Source: JAJRXK01 sp964593155
GTDB taxonomy: Bacteria; Krumholzibacteriota; Krumholzibacteriia; JAJRXK01
Reading direction: 5' to 3'
Assembly (NCBI GenBank): GCA_964593155.1
Contig: CAZQHE010000002.1
Span: 1 to 64,000 of the forward strand
DNA length: 64,000 nt
In this document: in pieces, positions 43,919-51,469 of the stretch
Position numbering within the stretch: position 1 is the stretch's first letter
How the letters are laid out: every line of letters begins with the position of its first letter
Notes under the pieces: model-generated
Database searches by the model: none
Told to the model about the DNA's origin: nothing
The model's input: only the letters and a program-made list of their open reading frames with translations
Translations under genes and position numbers: made by a program

Positions 43919-44887
43919 TCAAGACTCGCTGGCCTCGGTCTCGGCCGTCAGCACGGCCACGCGGACCTCCGGCGGCGACTTCCGGCGGTCGATGCTGATC
44001 ACGCGCACCGGGATCTCCTGGCCCACCTCGTAGTAGGCACCGGCGTCGGGGACGAAGCCACGGTTCATGTCCTTGACGTGCAGCAACGTCTTCGCGTGCT
44101 GGTGCAGGTCGAGGAACACGCCGTACTTCTTCACCGTCTGCACGCGACAATCGACGACCTCGCCCACCTCGGGCAGATCGATCGACTCCGGATCGACGGG
44201 TTCGGGAGCGAGCGACGGATCCTGGTCGAACTCGTCGTCGTACTCGTCGAACTCGTCGTCGTACTCGTCGTCGTAGTCGTCCTCGTACTCGTCCTCGTAC
44301 TCGTCGTCGGTGCCGCCCCCCGCGTTCGCACCGGCGTGCGAGCCGTTCTCGCGGCGCTCCCGCGGCTCGGGCGGTCGCTTGTCGCTCTCGATCTCGTCGC
44401 GCAGGTCGTTGAGGTCGATGAAGTTCACACCGACCTGCTGGCGCAGTTCGACCGCCACGTTCTGCGGAGTGGCGGCCACGAGCACGCGCTTGCCCCGGTG
44501 CTGCAGGGTCTCGAGCAGGGGCACGAAGTCACTGTCGCCCGTCACGAAGATCGCGGTGTCGTAGTGGTCGACCTCGCTCAGGGCGTCGATCGCCAGTTCG
44601 ATGTCCAGGCTACCCTTCATGTGGTAGCTGCCGGACGTGCGGTCGAAGACCTGCTTCAGCACCTTCTTGCGGATGGAGAAGCCGATCAGGGTGAGATGGT
44701 GCAGGAAGCGCTCCTGCTCGGGTTCGGGAGTACGGTTGTACGCCTGGTACCAACGCGCCGCCACGAGCTCATGGCCTTCACGCATGGTCGCGAGGAATCG
44801 CGGCCATTCGATCCACCAGCCGAGAGCTTCCTTCTGGGCGAAATAGACGTTGGCGCCATCGACGAAGATGGCCACACGTTCGGCCAT
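43919..44887 (-). CDS. NYN-domain protein fused to an S1 RNA-binding domain
   Basis: A 322-residue protein. Residues 1-165 are a LabA/DUF88-type NYN (PIN-like) domain: VAIFVDGANVYFAQKEALG with Asp10, the IELAIDALSEVDHYDTAIFV region and TGDSDFVPLLETLQHRGKRV supply the acidic metal ligands. A very acidic linker of Asp, Glu and Tyr repeats (about 190-222) leads to an S1 domain (about 236-315: GEVVDCRVQTVKKYGVFLDL and LLHVKDMN). It could be a ribonuclease guided by the S1 domain. GAGGTG precedes the ATG. Confidence 0.85.
   Translation of the reverse strand: MAERVAIFVDGANVYFAQKEALGWWIEWPRFLATMREGHELVAARWYQAYNRTPEPEQERFLHHLTLIGFSIRKKVLKQVFDRTSGSYHMKGSLDIELAIDALSEVDHYDTAIFVTGDSDFVPLLETLQHRGKRVLVAATPQNVAVELRQQVGVNFIDLNDLRDEIESDKRPPEPRERRENGSHAGANAGGGTDDEYEDEYEDDYDDEYDDEFDEYDDEFDQDPSLAPEPVDPESIDLPEVGEVVDCRVQTVKKYGVFLDLHQHAKTLLHVKDMNRGFVPDAGAYYEVGQEIPVRVISIDRRKSPPEVRVAVLTAETEASES
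44229..44308 (-). repeat. Low-complexity TCG/TAC-rich tandem tract coding an acidic linker
   Basis: Short repeats of ACTCGTCGTCGT and variants make an almost pure Asp/Glu/Tyr stretch of about 27 residues in the NYN-S1 protein. Such tracts change length easily, so this may vary between strains. Confidence 0.7.
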
Positions 44888-45160
44888 GGGAGCACCTCGT
44901 TCCGACTGTGTTCGTGGACGAGGGGTCGGGAGCCGGCCACGAACGTTCTCGTAGAGCGAAGAGGAAGGAGGTTCGACACTCGATTCCAGTTCGCGTGCTG
45001 TTGCCGTGGGCCCGCGTCGCGCGAGCGACGACCGAGGGCCGGATGGCGGATCTCTCCGCGCTGTGTCGATCAGTGCCGGGGTCCCGGCCCGGGGCGCCCG
45101 ACGGTCGGTGAGTCCATTGCGACGGCGTCGATTTCCGAGCCCATGCAAACGGTCGACAAG

Positions 45161-46216
45161 CTAGTCGACTCGAACGAGCGTGCCAACCCGCTCCTCGACG
45201 GTTCCGATCCGGGTGGCCTGGTCGTATCCGGCCTCGTGGAGTGCCCGGAGGGCTTCGTCGGCCCGCTCGGACGGGAGGCAGGCCACCAGTGGCCCGGATG
45301 TCTGCGGGTCGTGCAACAACTCCGCCCGTTCGGCCGGCAGATCGGCGGGGATGTCGACCCTTTCGACCGCGTGGCGCATGTTCGCCTGGGCACCTCCGCA
45401 GGTGAATCCCTCGGCCAGCATCCGGACCGCACCGGGAAGCTCGGGAATCGCACGGTGGTCGAGGCGCAGGGTCACGTCGCTCGCCTGGGCCATCTCCGCG
45501 AGATGACCGCTCAGACCGAAGCCCGTGATGTCGGTCGCGGCACGGGCCCCGTGCGCGCGGGCGATCTCGGCGGCCGGGCCGTTCGAGGTCGTCATGCCCC
45601 GGACGAGCTCCGCGAACCACGGGTCCTCCTCGCCGAAGCGGCCGCTCTTGAGCGCGGTGGACAGTGCCGAGGTGCCGATCGCCTTGTTGATCAGCAGCAC
45701 GTCGCCCGGCCGGGCCGCGTGGTTGGTGAGCAGCGCATCGGGATGGACCTCACCGACCACCGCCAGGCCGAACTTCAGTTCGGAGTCCTTGACCGTGTGT
45801 CCACCCAGCACCGGACACGACGACGCGAGCGCGGCCTCGCTGGCCCCGGCCAGCACGTCGCGCAGGGCCTCGGCGGGAATCTTCGGCGAGAAGCACGCCA
45901 CGTTCAGGGCCATGAGCGGACGCGCGCCCATGGCGTAGATGTCGCTGATCGAGTTCGTCGCGGCGATGCGGCCGAAGGTGAAGGGGTCGTCGACGATCGG
46001 CGTGATCACGTCGACCGTGAACACGATCGCGCGGTCCTCGCTCACACGGTAGACGGCGGCGTCGTCGGCGGGCTCGAGCCCGACGAGGACGCGGTCGTCG
46101 GTCGGGATCTTCGGCAATCCCTGCAGGATGATCTCCAGGTCCCCCGGAGCGAGCTTGGCGGCTCAACCGGCGGCGCTGGCGTACTGCGTCAGACGGATCC
46201 GTTGCTCGTCACTCAT
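45161..46216 (-). CDS. selD: Selenide, water dikinase containing selenocysteine (in-frame UGA)
   Basis: A 351-residue selenophosphate synthetase if the TGA at 46165-46163 is read as selenocysteine. The N-terminus is MSDEQRIRLTQYASAAG-U18-AAKLAPGDL, so Sec18 falls at the catalytic Cys17 of E. coli SelD, and the essential Lys is three residues later (Lys21). The rest is complete: GLEPADDAAVYRV, TVDVITPIVDDPFTFGRIAA, NSISDIYAMGARP and DITGFGLSGHLAEMA. Naive translation would stop here or begin at TTG 46117, losing the active site. A hairpin follows the UGA. The organism therefore very likely makes selenoproteins. The surface antigen gene lies 23 bases upstream. Confidence 0.93.
46133..46149 (-). 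promoter_or_regulatory. Candidate bacterial SECIS hairpin in selD
   Basis: Starting 13 bases after the UGA on the minus strand, CTCC (46149-46146) and GGAG (46136-46133) pair, with an inner GG/CC helix, a GGGA loop and a bulged U. The place of the loop, about 20 bases after the UGA, suits a bacterial SECIS, but the sequence is also constrained by the coding frame. Confidence 0.45.
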
Positions 46217-46239
46217 GGTTCACCCCCTTTCGTGGTGCC

Positions 46240-47505
46240 TCAGAACGTGAAGGTGTCCTCGAACACGAAGACGTCCTCGCCGTCGTCGGTCCGGGCCCAC
46301 TCGAAACGGAAGTTCCGCGTGTTGAAGTTGAAGTGCAAGCCCAGACCCGAGCCGAAGCGCACTTCCTGCGCGTCGAGGTCGGCGTCGTGCGCCCACGAGG
46401 TGCCCCGATCGTGGAATGCGTGCACGCCCACGCCGATCGTACGGCCCTCGCGCAGGGGCAACAGCAGCAGCGGGCGTCGCAGCTCGACACTCGCGCGCCA
46501 GGCGTCGTCGCCCACGATGCTGCCGAAGTCGAGTCCGCGCAGCGTCATGGGGCCGCCCTGGTAGTTCTTCCGGTAGAAGGGCAGCGTGGTGTTCGCGGTC
46601 CGGAACGCACCGTTCACCGCGAGTACGGTCCCGACCACCGGCAGCGTGCGGAAGCCCGACAGCGAGATCGACGCGATCCTGTAGTCGTCGATGCCGTCGT
46701 CGAGTCCTCCGAACAGCAGCTCGGCGCGGCCGTGCAGGCCGGTACCGGGGTAGTAGCGCACGTCGCGCGAGTCGTGGATCAACTCCAGGGCCACTTCGGG
46801 ATCGTGGACGATGCCGGCGCCCTCGAGTTCGAGTTCGCTCCAACCGGCCTGCGCGCGAAGGGTCACCCAGGGATCGAAGGTGCGCCACACGCCGGCGCGC
46901 GCTCCCCAGTCGGTGAACTCGTCGCTCGGATCGATCGCTGCGAGATCGTACTCCCACTCGTGGCGTTGCCAGTGCGCGGCGGCGAACACGCCGAGTCGTG
47001 CGGGGCCGAGGATCCAGGGGTTCTGCCACACGACACGGGCGCCGCGGCGCGACCACGCGCTCAGCTCGAGGTCGAGGCTCTCGGCGCGGCCGGTCGGGTT
47101 CACCCAGCCCACGCGGAGTGTCCCGAGGAACGATTCCCCGTAGCGTCGGCTGTACTCGAGTCCCGGCGCCCAGCGGAAACGGTCGTCCTCTTCCACGTGG
47201 ACGATCAGTTCGACTCGTGTCGGGTCCGGACGAACGGTCTCGATCTCGACATAGGCGATGAACGCGAGCGCCTCGAGGCGTTCCCATCCCTCGCCGACGA
47301 GTTCCGGATCGTACTCGTCGCCGGCCTCGATCCCGAGGGTGCGTCGGAGCACGTAGTCGCGCGTGACTTCGTTGCCCCGGAATTCGACGCGTTCGACCCT
47401 GCGCTCGCCGCGGTTCTGCAGGAAGGGGTTCTGCGCCGGAGCCACGGTGGCCGGTAGCAGCAGGACGACGGCGAGGAACGTACTGAGCGTGTGCCGCAGG
47501 GACAT
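46240..47505 (-). CDS. Omp85-type surface antigen (one POTRA plus barrel)
   Basis: A 421-residue outer-membrane protein with a signal peptide (about 1-24, ending APAQ). A POTRA-like domain (RVERVEFRGNEVTRDYVLRR through VELIVHVEEDD) is followed by a barrel with the Omp85 motif GGPMTLRGLDFGSIVG. There is only one POTRA, so it is shorter than BamA and is an accessory Omp85 relative. The stop is 23 bases upstream of the selD start; their co-transcription is possible. Confidence 0.8.
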   Translation of the reverse strand: MSLRHTLSTFLAVVLLLPATVAPAQNPFLQNRGERRVERVEFRGNEVTRDYVLRRTLGIEAGDEYDPELVGEGWERLEALAFIAYVEIETVRPDPTRVELIVHVEEDDRFRWAPGLEYSRRYGESFLGTLRVGWVNPTGRAESLDLELSAWSRRGARVVWQNPWILGPARLGVFAAAHWQRHEWEYDLAAIDPSDEFTDWGARAGVWRTFDPWVTLRAQAGWSELELEGAGIVHDPEVALELIHDSRDVRYYPGTGLHGRAELLFGGLDDGIDDYRIASISLSGFRTLPVVGTVLAVNGAFRTANTTLPFYRKNYQGGPMTLRGLDFGSIVGDDAWRASVELRRPLLLLPLREGRTIGVGVHAFHDRGTSWAHDADLDAQEVRFGSGLGLHFNFNTRNFRFEWARTDDGEDVFVFEDTFTF

Positions 47506-47578
47506 GGACCGATCCCGGTGGGTCGGCGCGCCGGCGTCCGGACGACGGGTGCGGATCGCGCCGATGCGTGGCGGCAGT

Positions 47579-48334
47579 CTAGCGACGGCCGCCGGGCGTG
47601 GCCAGCGCGGAGGGCTGCGCCGCGGTGGTCCCCGGCGAAGGGGTCTCGAAGCGGGTCAGCTCGAACTGCGTGATCCCCAGTCCCACGGCCTCGAGCGCAC
47701 TCCGCAGGTGCTCGACCCCGAGTGCGGCCAGGCGATCGCGATCGGAGCCGATGGCGTCGACCTCTCCGTAGTGGTCCTCGAGTGCCCGCCCGAGTCCGGC
47801 CTCGATCAAGGTGGTCACGATCCGGTCGAAGTCGGACGCCCGGAGGTCCTCGGTGCGGCGCAGGAAACTGTCGTGGAAGCGCACGGGATCGCACACGGCC
47901 AGCCGCGCGGCCCCTCGCACCTCGAGCGCCAGGTTCCCGTGCCGGTGATCGTGGAAGACGACGGGATCGTCGCAGCCGAACTCCAGCGGCACGAGCGGAT
48001 CGGTGGCCACGAAGACCAGGTCGGCCGTGGCCGGAACGAAGCGGGTGCGCGGCTTCAGATGTGCGGTCGAGTCCACGTCGACCCGCATGCGCGCGGCGAA
48101 CTCGCGACGATCGATGTCGCCGGGGTCCTCTCCCCGTCGCAATACGTGCACGGGGTGCCGGCCCGGGAGCATGATCGCGACGATCTCTCCCTCGTCACGG
48201 ATCAGGGCGGCCTCGCCCAGATCGACGGCCACGTCGACCCGTTCACCCGCCCAGTGTTGCAGGGCGTGCGGAGCGGCGAAGGCCTCGCCGTTCTCCGCGC
48301 CTCCCCAGACGATCCGGTGGATCGAGGTGTCCAT
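47579..48334 (-). CDS. SPFH/YdjI-like protein of unknown function
   Basis: A 251-residue protein. It has a first strand RIVWGGAENGEAFAAP, then LGEAALIRDEGEIVAIMLPGRHPVHVLRR, which resembles the N-terminal SPFH (band 7) region of YdjI-type proteins. The end is a longer helical part, with GVEHLRSALEAVGLGITQFE before the tail. No transmembrane segment is seen. SPFH proteins often act as membrane scaffolds. It is 12 bases downstream of the helical hypothetical gene and may form a two-gene unit with it. The assignment is tentative. Confidence 0.5.
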   Translation of the reverse strand: MDTSIHRIVWGGAENGEAFAAPHALQHWAGERVDVAVDLGEAALIRDEGEIVAIMLPGRHPVHVLRRGEDPGDIDRREFAARMRVDVDSTAHLKPRTRFVPATADLVFVATDPLVPLEFGCDDPVVFHDHRHGNLALEVRGAARLAVCDPVRFHDSFLRRTEDLRASDFDRIVTTLIEAGLGRALEDHYGEVDAIGSDRDRLAALGVEHLRSALEAVGLGITQFELTRFETPSPGTTAAQPSALATPGGRR

Positions 48335-48346
48335 GGGAACCTCCCG

Positions 48347-48874
48347 TCACACGAGCAGGGTGTGATCCTCGCGGGCCTCGTCGTCGAGCAGCACGCGGTT
48401 TCGCCGGTCCAGGCGATCGTTCAGGTGGTGCAGACGCTCGGCCATCTCGGCCGCGTGGTGTTCCAGCCACCGGTGCGCCAACGATGGTGTCCGCAGGTCG
48501 CGCATGAGCTGTGCGCCCTCTTCGAGCAGCGCGATGATCCCCGCGTCGGCGCGGGCCAGCGATTCGCGTCGCGTCGACTCGTCGTCGTCCACCAGCACCG
48601 GTCGGAAGCGGTTGAGCTGGTCGAAGAGATCGGCGATCCCGCCGAGCAACACGTCGACGGCGTGCATCTCCGCACGCGTCAGCGGGGTCTCGGTGTGCTC
48701 GGCGGCGTCGAGCAGCTGGTCGCCCCAGGACTTGATCACCCGGCCCAGGGAGATCCGGAAATCGGATTCGCAGGTCTTCACGACGTCGCGGTCGTCGTAG
48801 CCCGAGTACTCGGGAACGTGTTCGAAGACGTCGACGAGCGCATCCGGGACGATGGCGGCGGCACGCGCGGACAT
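48347..48874 (-). CDS. Alpha-helical protein of unknown function
   Basis: A 175-residue protein starting MSARAAAIVPDALVDVFEHV. It looks mainly helical and rich in acidic, His and Arg residues, without a signal peptide or membrane segment. It lies 12 bases upstream of the SPFH-like gene and 231 bases downstream of hsp20, all on the minus strand. I did not recognise a family. The longer open frame upstream is not needed. Confidence 0.6.
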   Translation of the reverse strand: MSARAAAIVPDALVDVFEHVPEYSGYDDRDVVKTCESDFRISLGRVIKSWGDQLLDAAEHTETPLTRAEMHAVDVLLGGIADLFDQLNRFRPVLVDDDESTRRESLARADAGIIALLEEGAQLMRDLRTPSLAHRWLEHHAAEMAERLHHLNDRLDRRNRVLLDDEAREDHTLLV

Positions 48875-49105
48875 GGTGTGGACCCCAGAGGTGTTGCGGC
48901 GATCTCGCGAGCGCGTTCGTGGATTCGTGACCAGGGACGGCGTTCCGGGCCGTCCGCGGGCGAGATCGGGCAATCTCCGGGCCAGACACGACGAAGGGGG
49001 CCCGTGCGTGGCACGAGCCCCCGATGGTTCCGGCGGAGTGGTGGTCACAGCGAGCCCGGATCCTGTCGAACACCCGCTCCGCCGGTCCCTCGTCGTTGCG
49101 CGTCG

Positions 49106-49534
49106 TTACGCGACGTTGATCCGACGCGGAACGGCCTGCTCCTTCTTCGGCACGGTCAGCCGCAGCACACCGTCGTTGAAGCGGGCCTCGATCTTGTCGG
49201 GGTCGACCTCGCGGCCCAGGGTGAAGCGCCGGACGAAGCGTGCATTCCCGGCACGTTCGACGTGGACGCCATGCAGATCTTCACCGTGCTCGCTCTTGCG
49301 CTCGCCCTCGATGCTGAGGACGTTGCGCTCGACCTCGACCTTCAGATCGTCCTTGCGGATGCCGGGCAGGTCGGCTTCGAGGACGTAGTCCGTCTCGCTC
49401 TCGTAGACGTCGACCCGCGGCCGCAGGGTCATCAGCGCATCGTCGTCGCCGTTGCCGCTGGCGGACGGGGCGTTGCCCCACATGCTGTTGAAGAGACGAT
49501 CCATCTCGTCGAACTTGGTGATCAGGTGGTTCAT
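49106..49534 (-). CDS. Small heat-shock protein, Hsp20 family
   Basis: A 142-residue alpha-crystallin-domain chaperone. It begins MNHLITKFDEMDRLFNSMW, has RPRVDVYESETDYVLEADLP, DLKVEVERNVLSIEGER and the late strand GVLRLTVPKKE, and a C-terminal INVA near the IxI position. It should bind unfolded proteins under stress. GAGGAACC occurs before the ATG. I saw no clear CIRCE element upstream. Confidence 0.92.
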   Translation of the reverse strand: MNHLITKFDEMDRLFNSMWGNAPSASGNGDDDALMTLRPRVDVYESETDYVLEADLPGIRKDDLKVEVERNVLSIEGERKSEHGEDLHGVHVERAGNARFVRRFTLGREVDPDKIEARFNDGVLRLTVPKKEQAVPRRINVA

Positions 49535-49733
49535 CGAGGTTCCTCCGTCGTGGTCTCGAAACTGTTCTCGTGGCAGTTGCCGGGGCTCGACCCCCCGTGG
49601 TTCTCGCCTCGCTGCCTCCGCCCGTCGCAATACCAAGTGGGGTGCCAGGCCCGGGAGCGGTGGTCCGACCGTGCATAATTCGTTGGTGGACAGTGGCTTG
49701 CGGGTCGGCCCGCGAGTGCGCCGCCGGGGTGCG

Positions 49734-49828
49734 GCCTGCCAGGGGCAGAGGTATCGTCGGGCCGAAGCTGCCAAAATGGCAGATTTCCGCGCCCGATGCC
49801 TGCCAGTCCCGCCACGGGGCTGGCAGGC
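49734..49828 (+). repeat. CTGCCA/TGGCAG inverted repeats around the start of the Omp85-like gene
   Basis: CTGCCA-AAA-TGGCAG (49768-49782) is a perfect hairpin whose right arm includes the ATG at 49776. GCCTGCCAG (49798-49806) and CTGGCAGGC (49820-49828) form a second, 9-bp inverted repeat inside the first codons. A further GCCTGCCAG lies at 49734-49742. Repeated use of one motif near the start suggests a regulator site or a translation-blocking structure. Confidence 0.45.
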
Positions 49829-51455
49829 CGGAATCCTTCTCGTGATCGCCGCGATCCTCGTCGGCCCGGCCGCCGCGGCCGAGCGTGAGGCCTCCGGCGT
49901 GATCGTCCGGGAGATCCGCATCGAGCGGTCGCCGATCTTCGACGAAGAAGACCGGGAGCGCTTCGGCTGGCTGCCGCTGTCGATCGTCAACGACCTGCAC
50001 GTCGACACCCGGATCGGCGTGATCGAGCGCGAGCTGCTCTTCGCCGAGGGCCAGCCGCTCGATCCCGAGCACCTGCAGGAGAGCGAGCGCAAGCTCCGCG
50101 GTCTGGGGATCTTCACCGACGTCGTGGTCGAGGCCGAGCCGGCGCCGGGCGATTCGGTCGACGTGGTCGTGCGCACGCAGGAGGTGTGGAGCACGTCGAT
50201 CGACGTCGGCTACGAGAGCTTCGAGGACGAACGCTTCTGGAGCCTGTCGCTGAGCGAGCGCAATCTCCTGGGCACCGCCCGGCGTGTGGACTTCCAGCTC
50301 GACTCCGGGGTCGACCGATCGAGCTGGGCGATCGGCCTGAGCGATCCGCAACTGTTCGACGGCAACTGGAACGGCTCGGTTTCGTGGCGCGACGCCGACG
50401 ACGGCAACGCCGTCAACTGGCGCTTGTCGCGTCCCTACGTCTCGCTCACCGACCGGGCGGCCTTCGACCTGTTCTTCTCCGACCGGACGACGTCGCCGCG
50501 CTACTACATCGCCGACGGGGCCTACGTGCGTCCGAAGGGCGAGTTCACCGACGTCGGCGTCGAGTTCGGCCATCGCCTCGGCGCCACCGCGTCGCGTGTG
50601 TGGCGCGGCACCGCAGGGTATCGTCTGCACAGCCAGGAGCTGACGGCCGAGGGAAGTCTCGCCATCGAGACACCCAGGGGTACGCTCGACCCTCGGTACG
50701 AGCTGCCCCGCGACGTGCCCGAGAACGAGTCGTGGCGCACGGTCTACCTGGGTGTGTCGCAGCGCACGCGGATCTACGAGGAGCTGCGCTTCGTGCGAGG
50801 CATGGGCAAGGTCGAGGACATCGCCTTCGGGCCGGAGTTCGATCTGCGTCTGGGCTGGACCACCCGTGCGCTCGGGAGCACGGACAGCGGACTGTGGCTC
50901 GACCTGCGGTCGTCGTGGTTCGGGCGCAGTGGTCGCGGTTGGCTGCACGAGGTGTCGGTCTCGTCCCAGGGCCTGGTGACCGGTGACGGAGGGCGCGATC
51001 TGCGCGTGGTCGCCGATCTGCAGGGCTATCATCGCGTGCTCGACGGACTGACCTTCGCCACCGGCTTCCGGGGAGGCGCGATCAGCCAGGCCGACCGCCA
51101 CCAGGTGTTCTCGCTCGGACTCGAGTCGGGTCTCCGCGCGGCGCGCTTTCGCGAGTTCAACGGCGATCGTCTGCTGCGGGCCAACTTCGAGCTCCGGGCG
51201 GTCTACACTCCCGGCCTGCTCGACACCTTCGTGCCCGGAGTCACGTTGTTCGCCGATACCGGCGTGGCGTGGTTCGAGGAGGAGCGCGACTTCCGACCCG
51301 AGGAATTGCGCGGCGCCTACGGCGTGGGACTCCGTCTGGGCTTCGTCCGCGCCGCCGACGATCTTCCCGTTCGACTCGACCTGGCCTGGCCGGCCCTCTA
51401 CGATCTCGACCGCAGCAGCCCCGTGATCAGCGTGGGAACGGGCCAGGTCTTCTGA
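49776..51455 (+). CDS. Outer-membrane protein with POTRA-like N-terminus and barrel
   Basis: A 559-residue secreted protein. A signal peptide (ILLVIAAILVGPAAA) is followed by a POTRA-like region (GVIVREIRIERSPIFDEEDR through DSVDVVVRTQEVW) and a long set of amphipathic strands: DVGYESFEDERFWSLSLSER, NWNGSVSWRDADD and YGVGLRLGFVRA. It ends with Phe (GTGQVF), typical of outer-membrane barrels. It is the second Omp85-like gene in the window. It is divergent from hsp20, and the flippase gene follows after 14 bases. Confidence 0.78.
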   Translation: MADFRARCLPVPPRGWQAGILLVIAAILVGPAAAAEREASGVIVREIRIERSPIFDEEDRERFGWLPLSIVNDLHVDTRIGVIERELLFAEGQPLDPEHLQESERKLRGLGIFTDVVVEAEPAPGDSVDVVVRTQEVWSTSIDVGYESFEDERFWSLSLSERNLLGTARRVDFQLDSGVDRSSWAIGLSDPQLFDGNWNGSVSWRDADDGNAVNWRLSRPYVSLTDRAAFDLFFSDRTTSPRYYIADGAYVRPKGEFTDVGVEFGHRLGATASRVWRGTAGYRLHSQELTAEGSLAIETPRGTLDPRYELPRDVPENESWRTVYLGVSQRTRIYEELRFVRGMGKVEDIAFGPEFDLRLGWTTRALGSTDSGLWLDLRSSWFGRSGRGWLHEVSVSSQGLVTGDGGRDLRVVADLQGYHRVLDGLTFATGFRGGAISQADRHQVFSLGLESGLRAARFREFNGDRLLRANFELRAVYTPGLLDTFVPGVTLFADTGVAWFEEERDFRPEELRGAYGVGLRLGFVRAADDLPVRLDLAWPALYDLDRSSPVISVGTGQVF

Positions 51456-51469
51456 ACGGGAGCGGGCTC

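Noticed and set aside
46117..46216. selD starting at TTG 46117, or being a pseudogene with a nonsense codon
   Set aside because: The 33 codons upstream of 46117 match the SelD N-terminus, with UGA exactly at the catalytic Cys position and the rest of the gene intact, so selenocysteine is the better explanation.
44078..46564. An 828-residue plus-strand open frame across the NYN-S1 and selD genes
   Set aside because: It is antisense to two well-supported minus-strand genes and made up of Val/Leu/Arg-rich sequence without domains.
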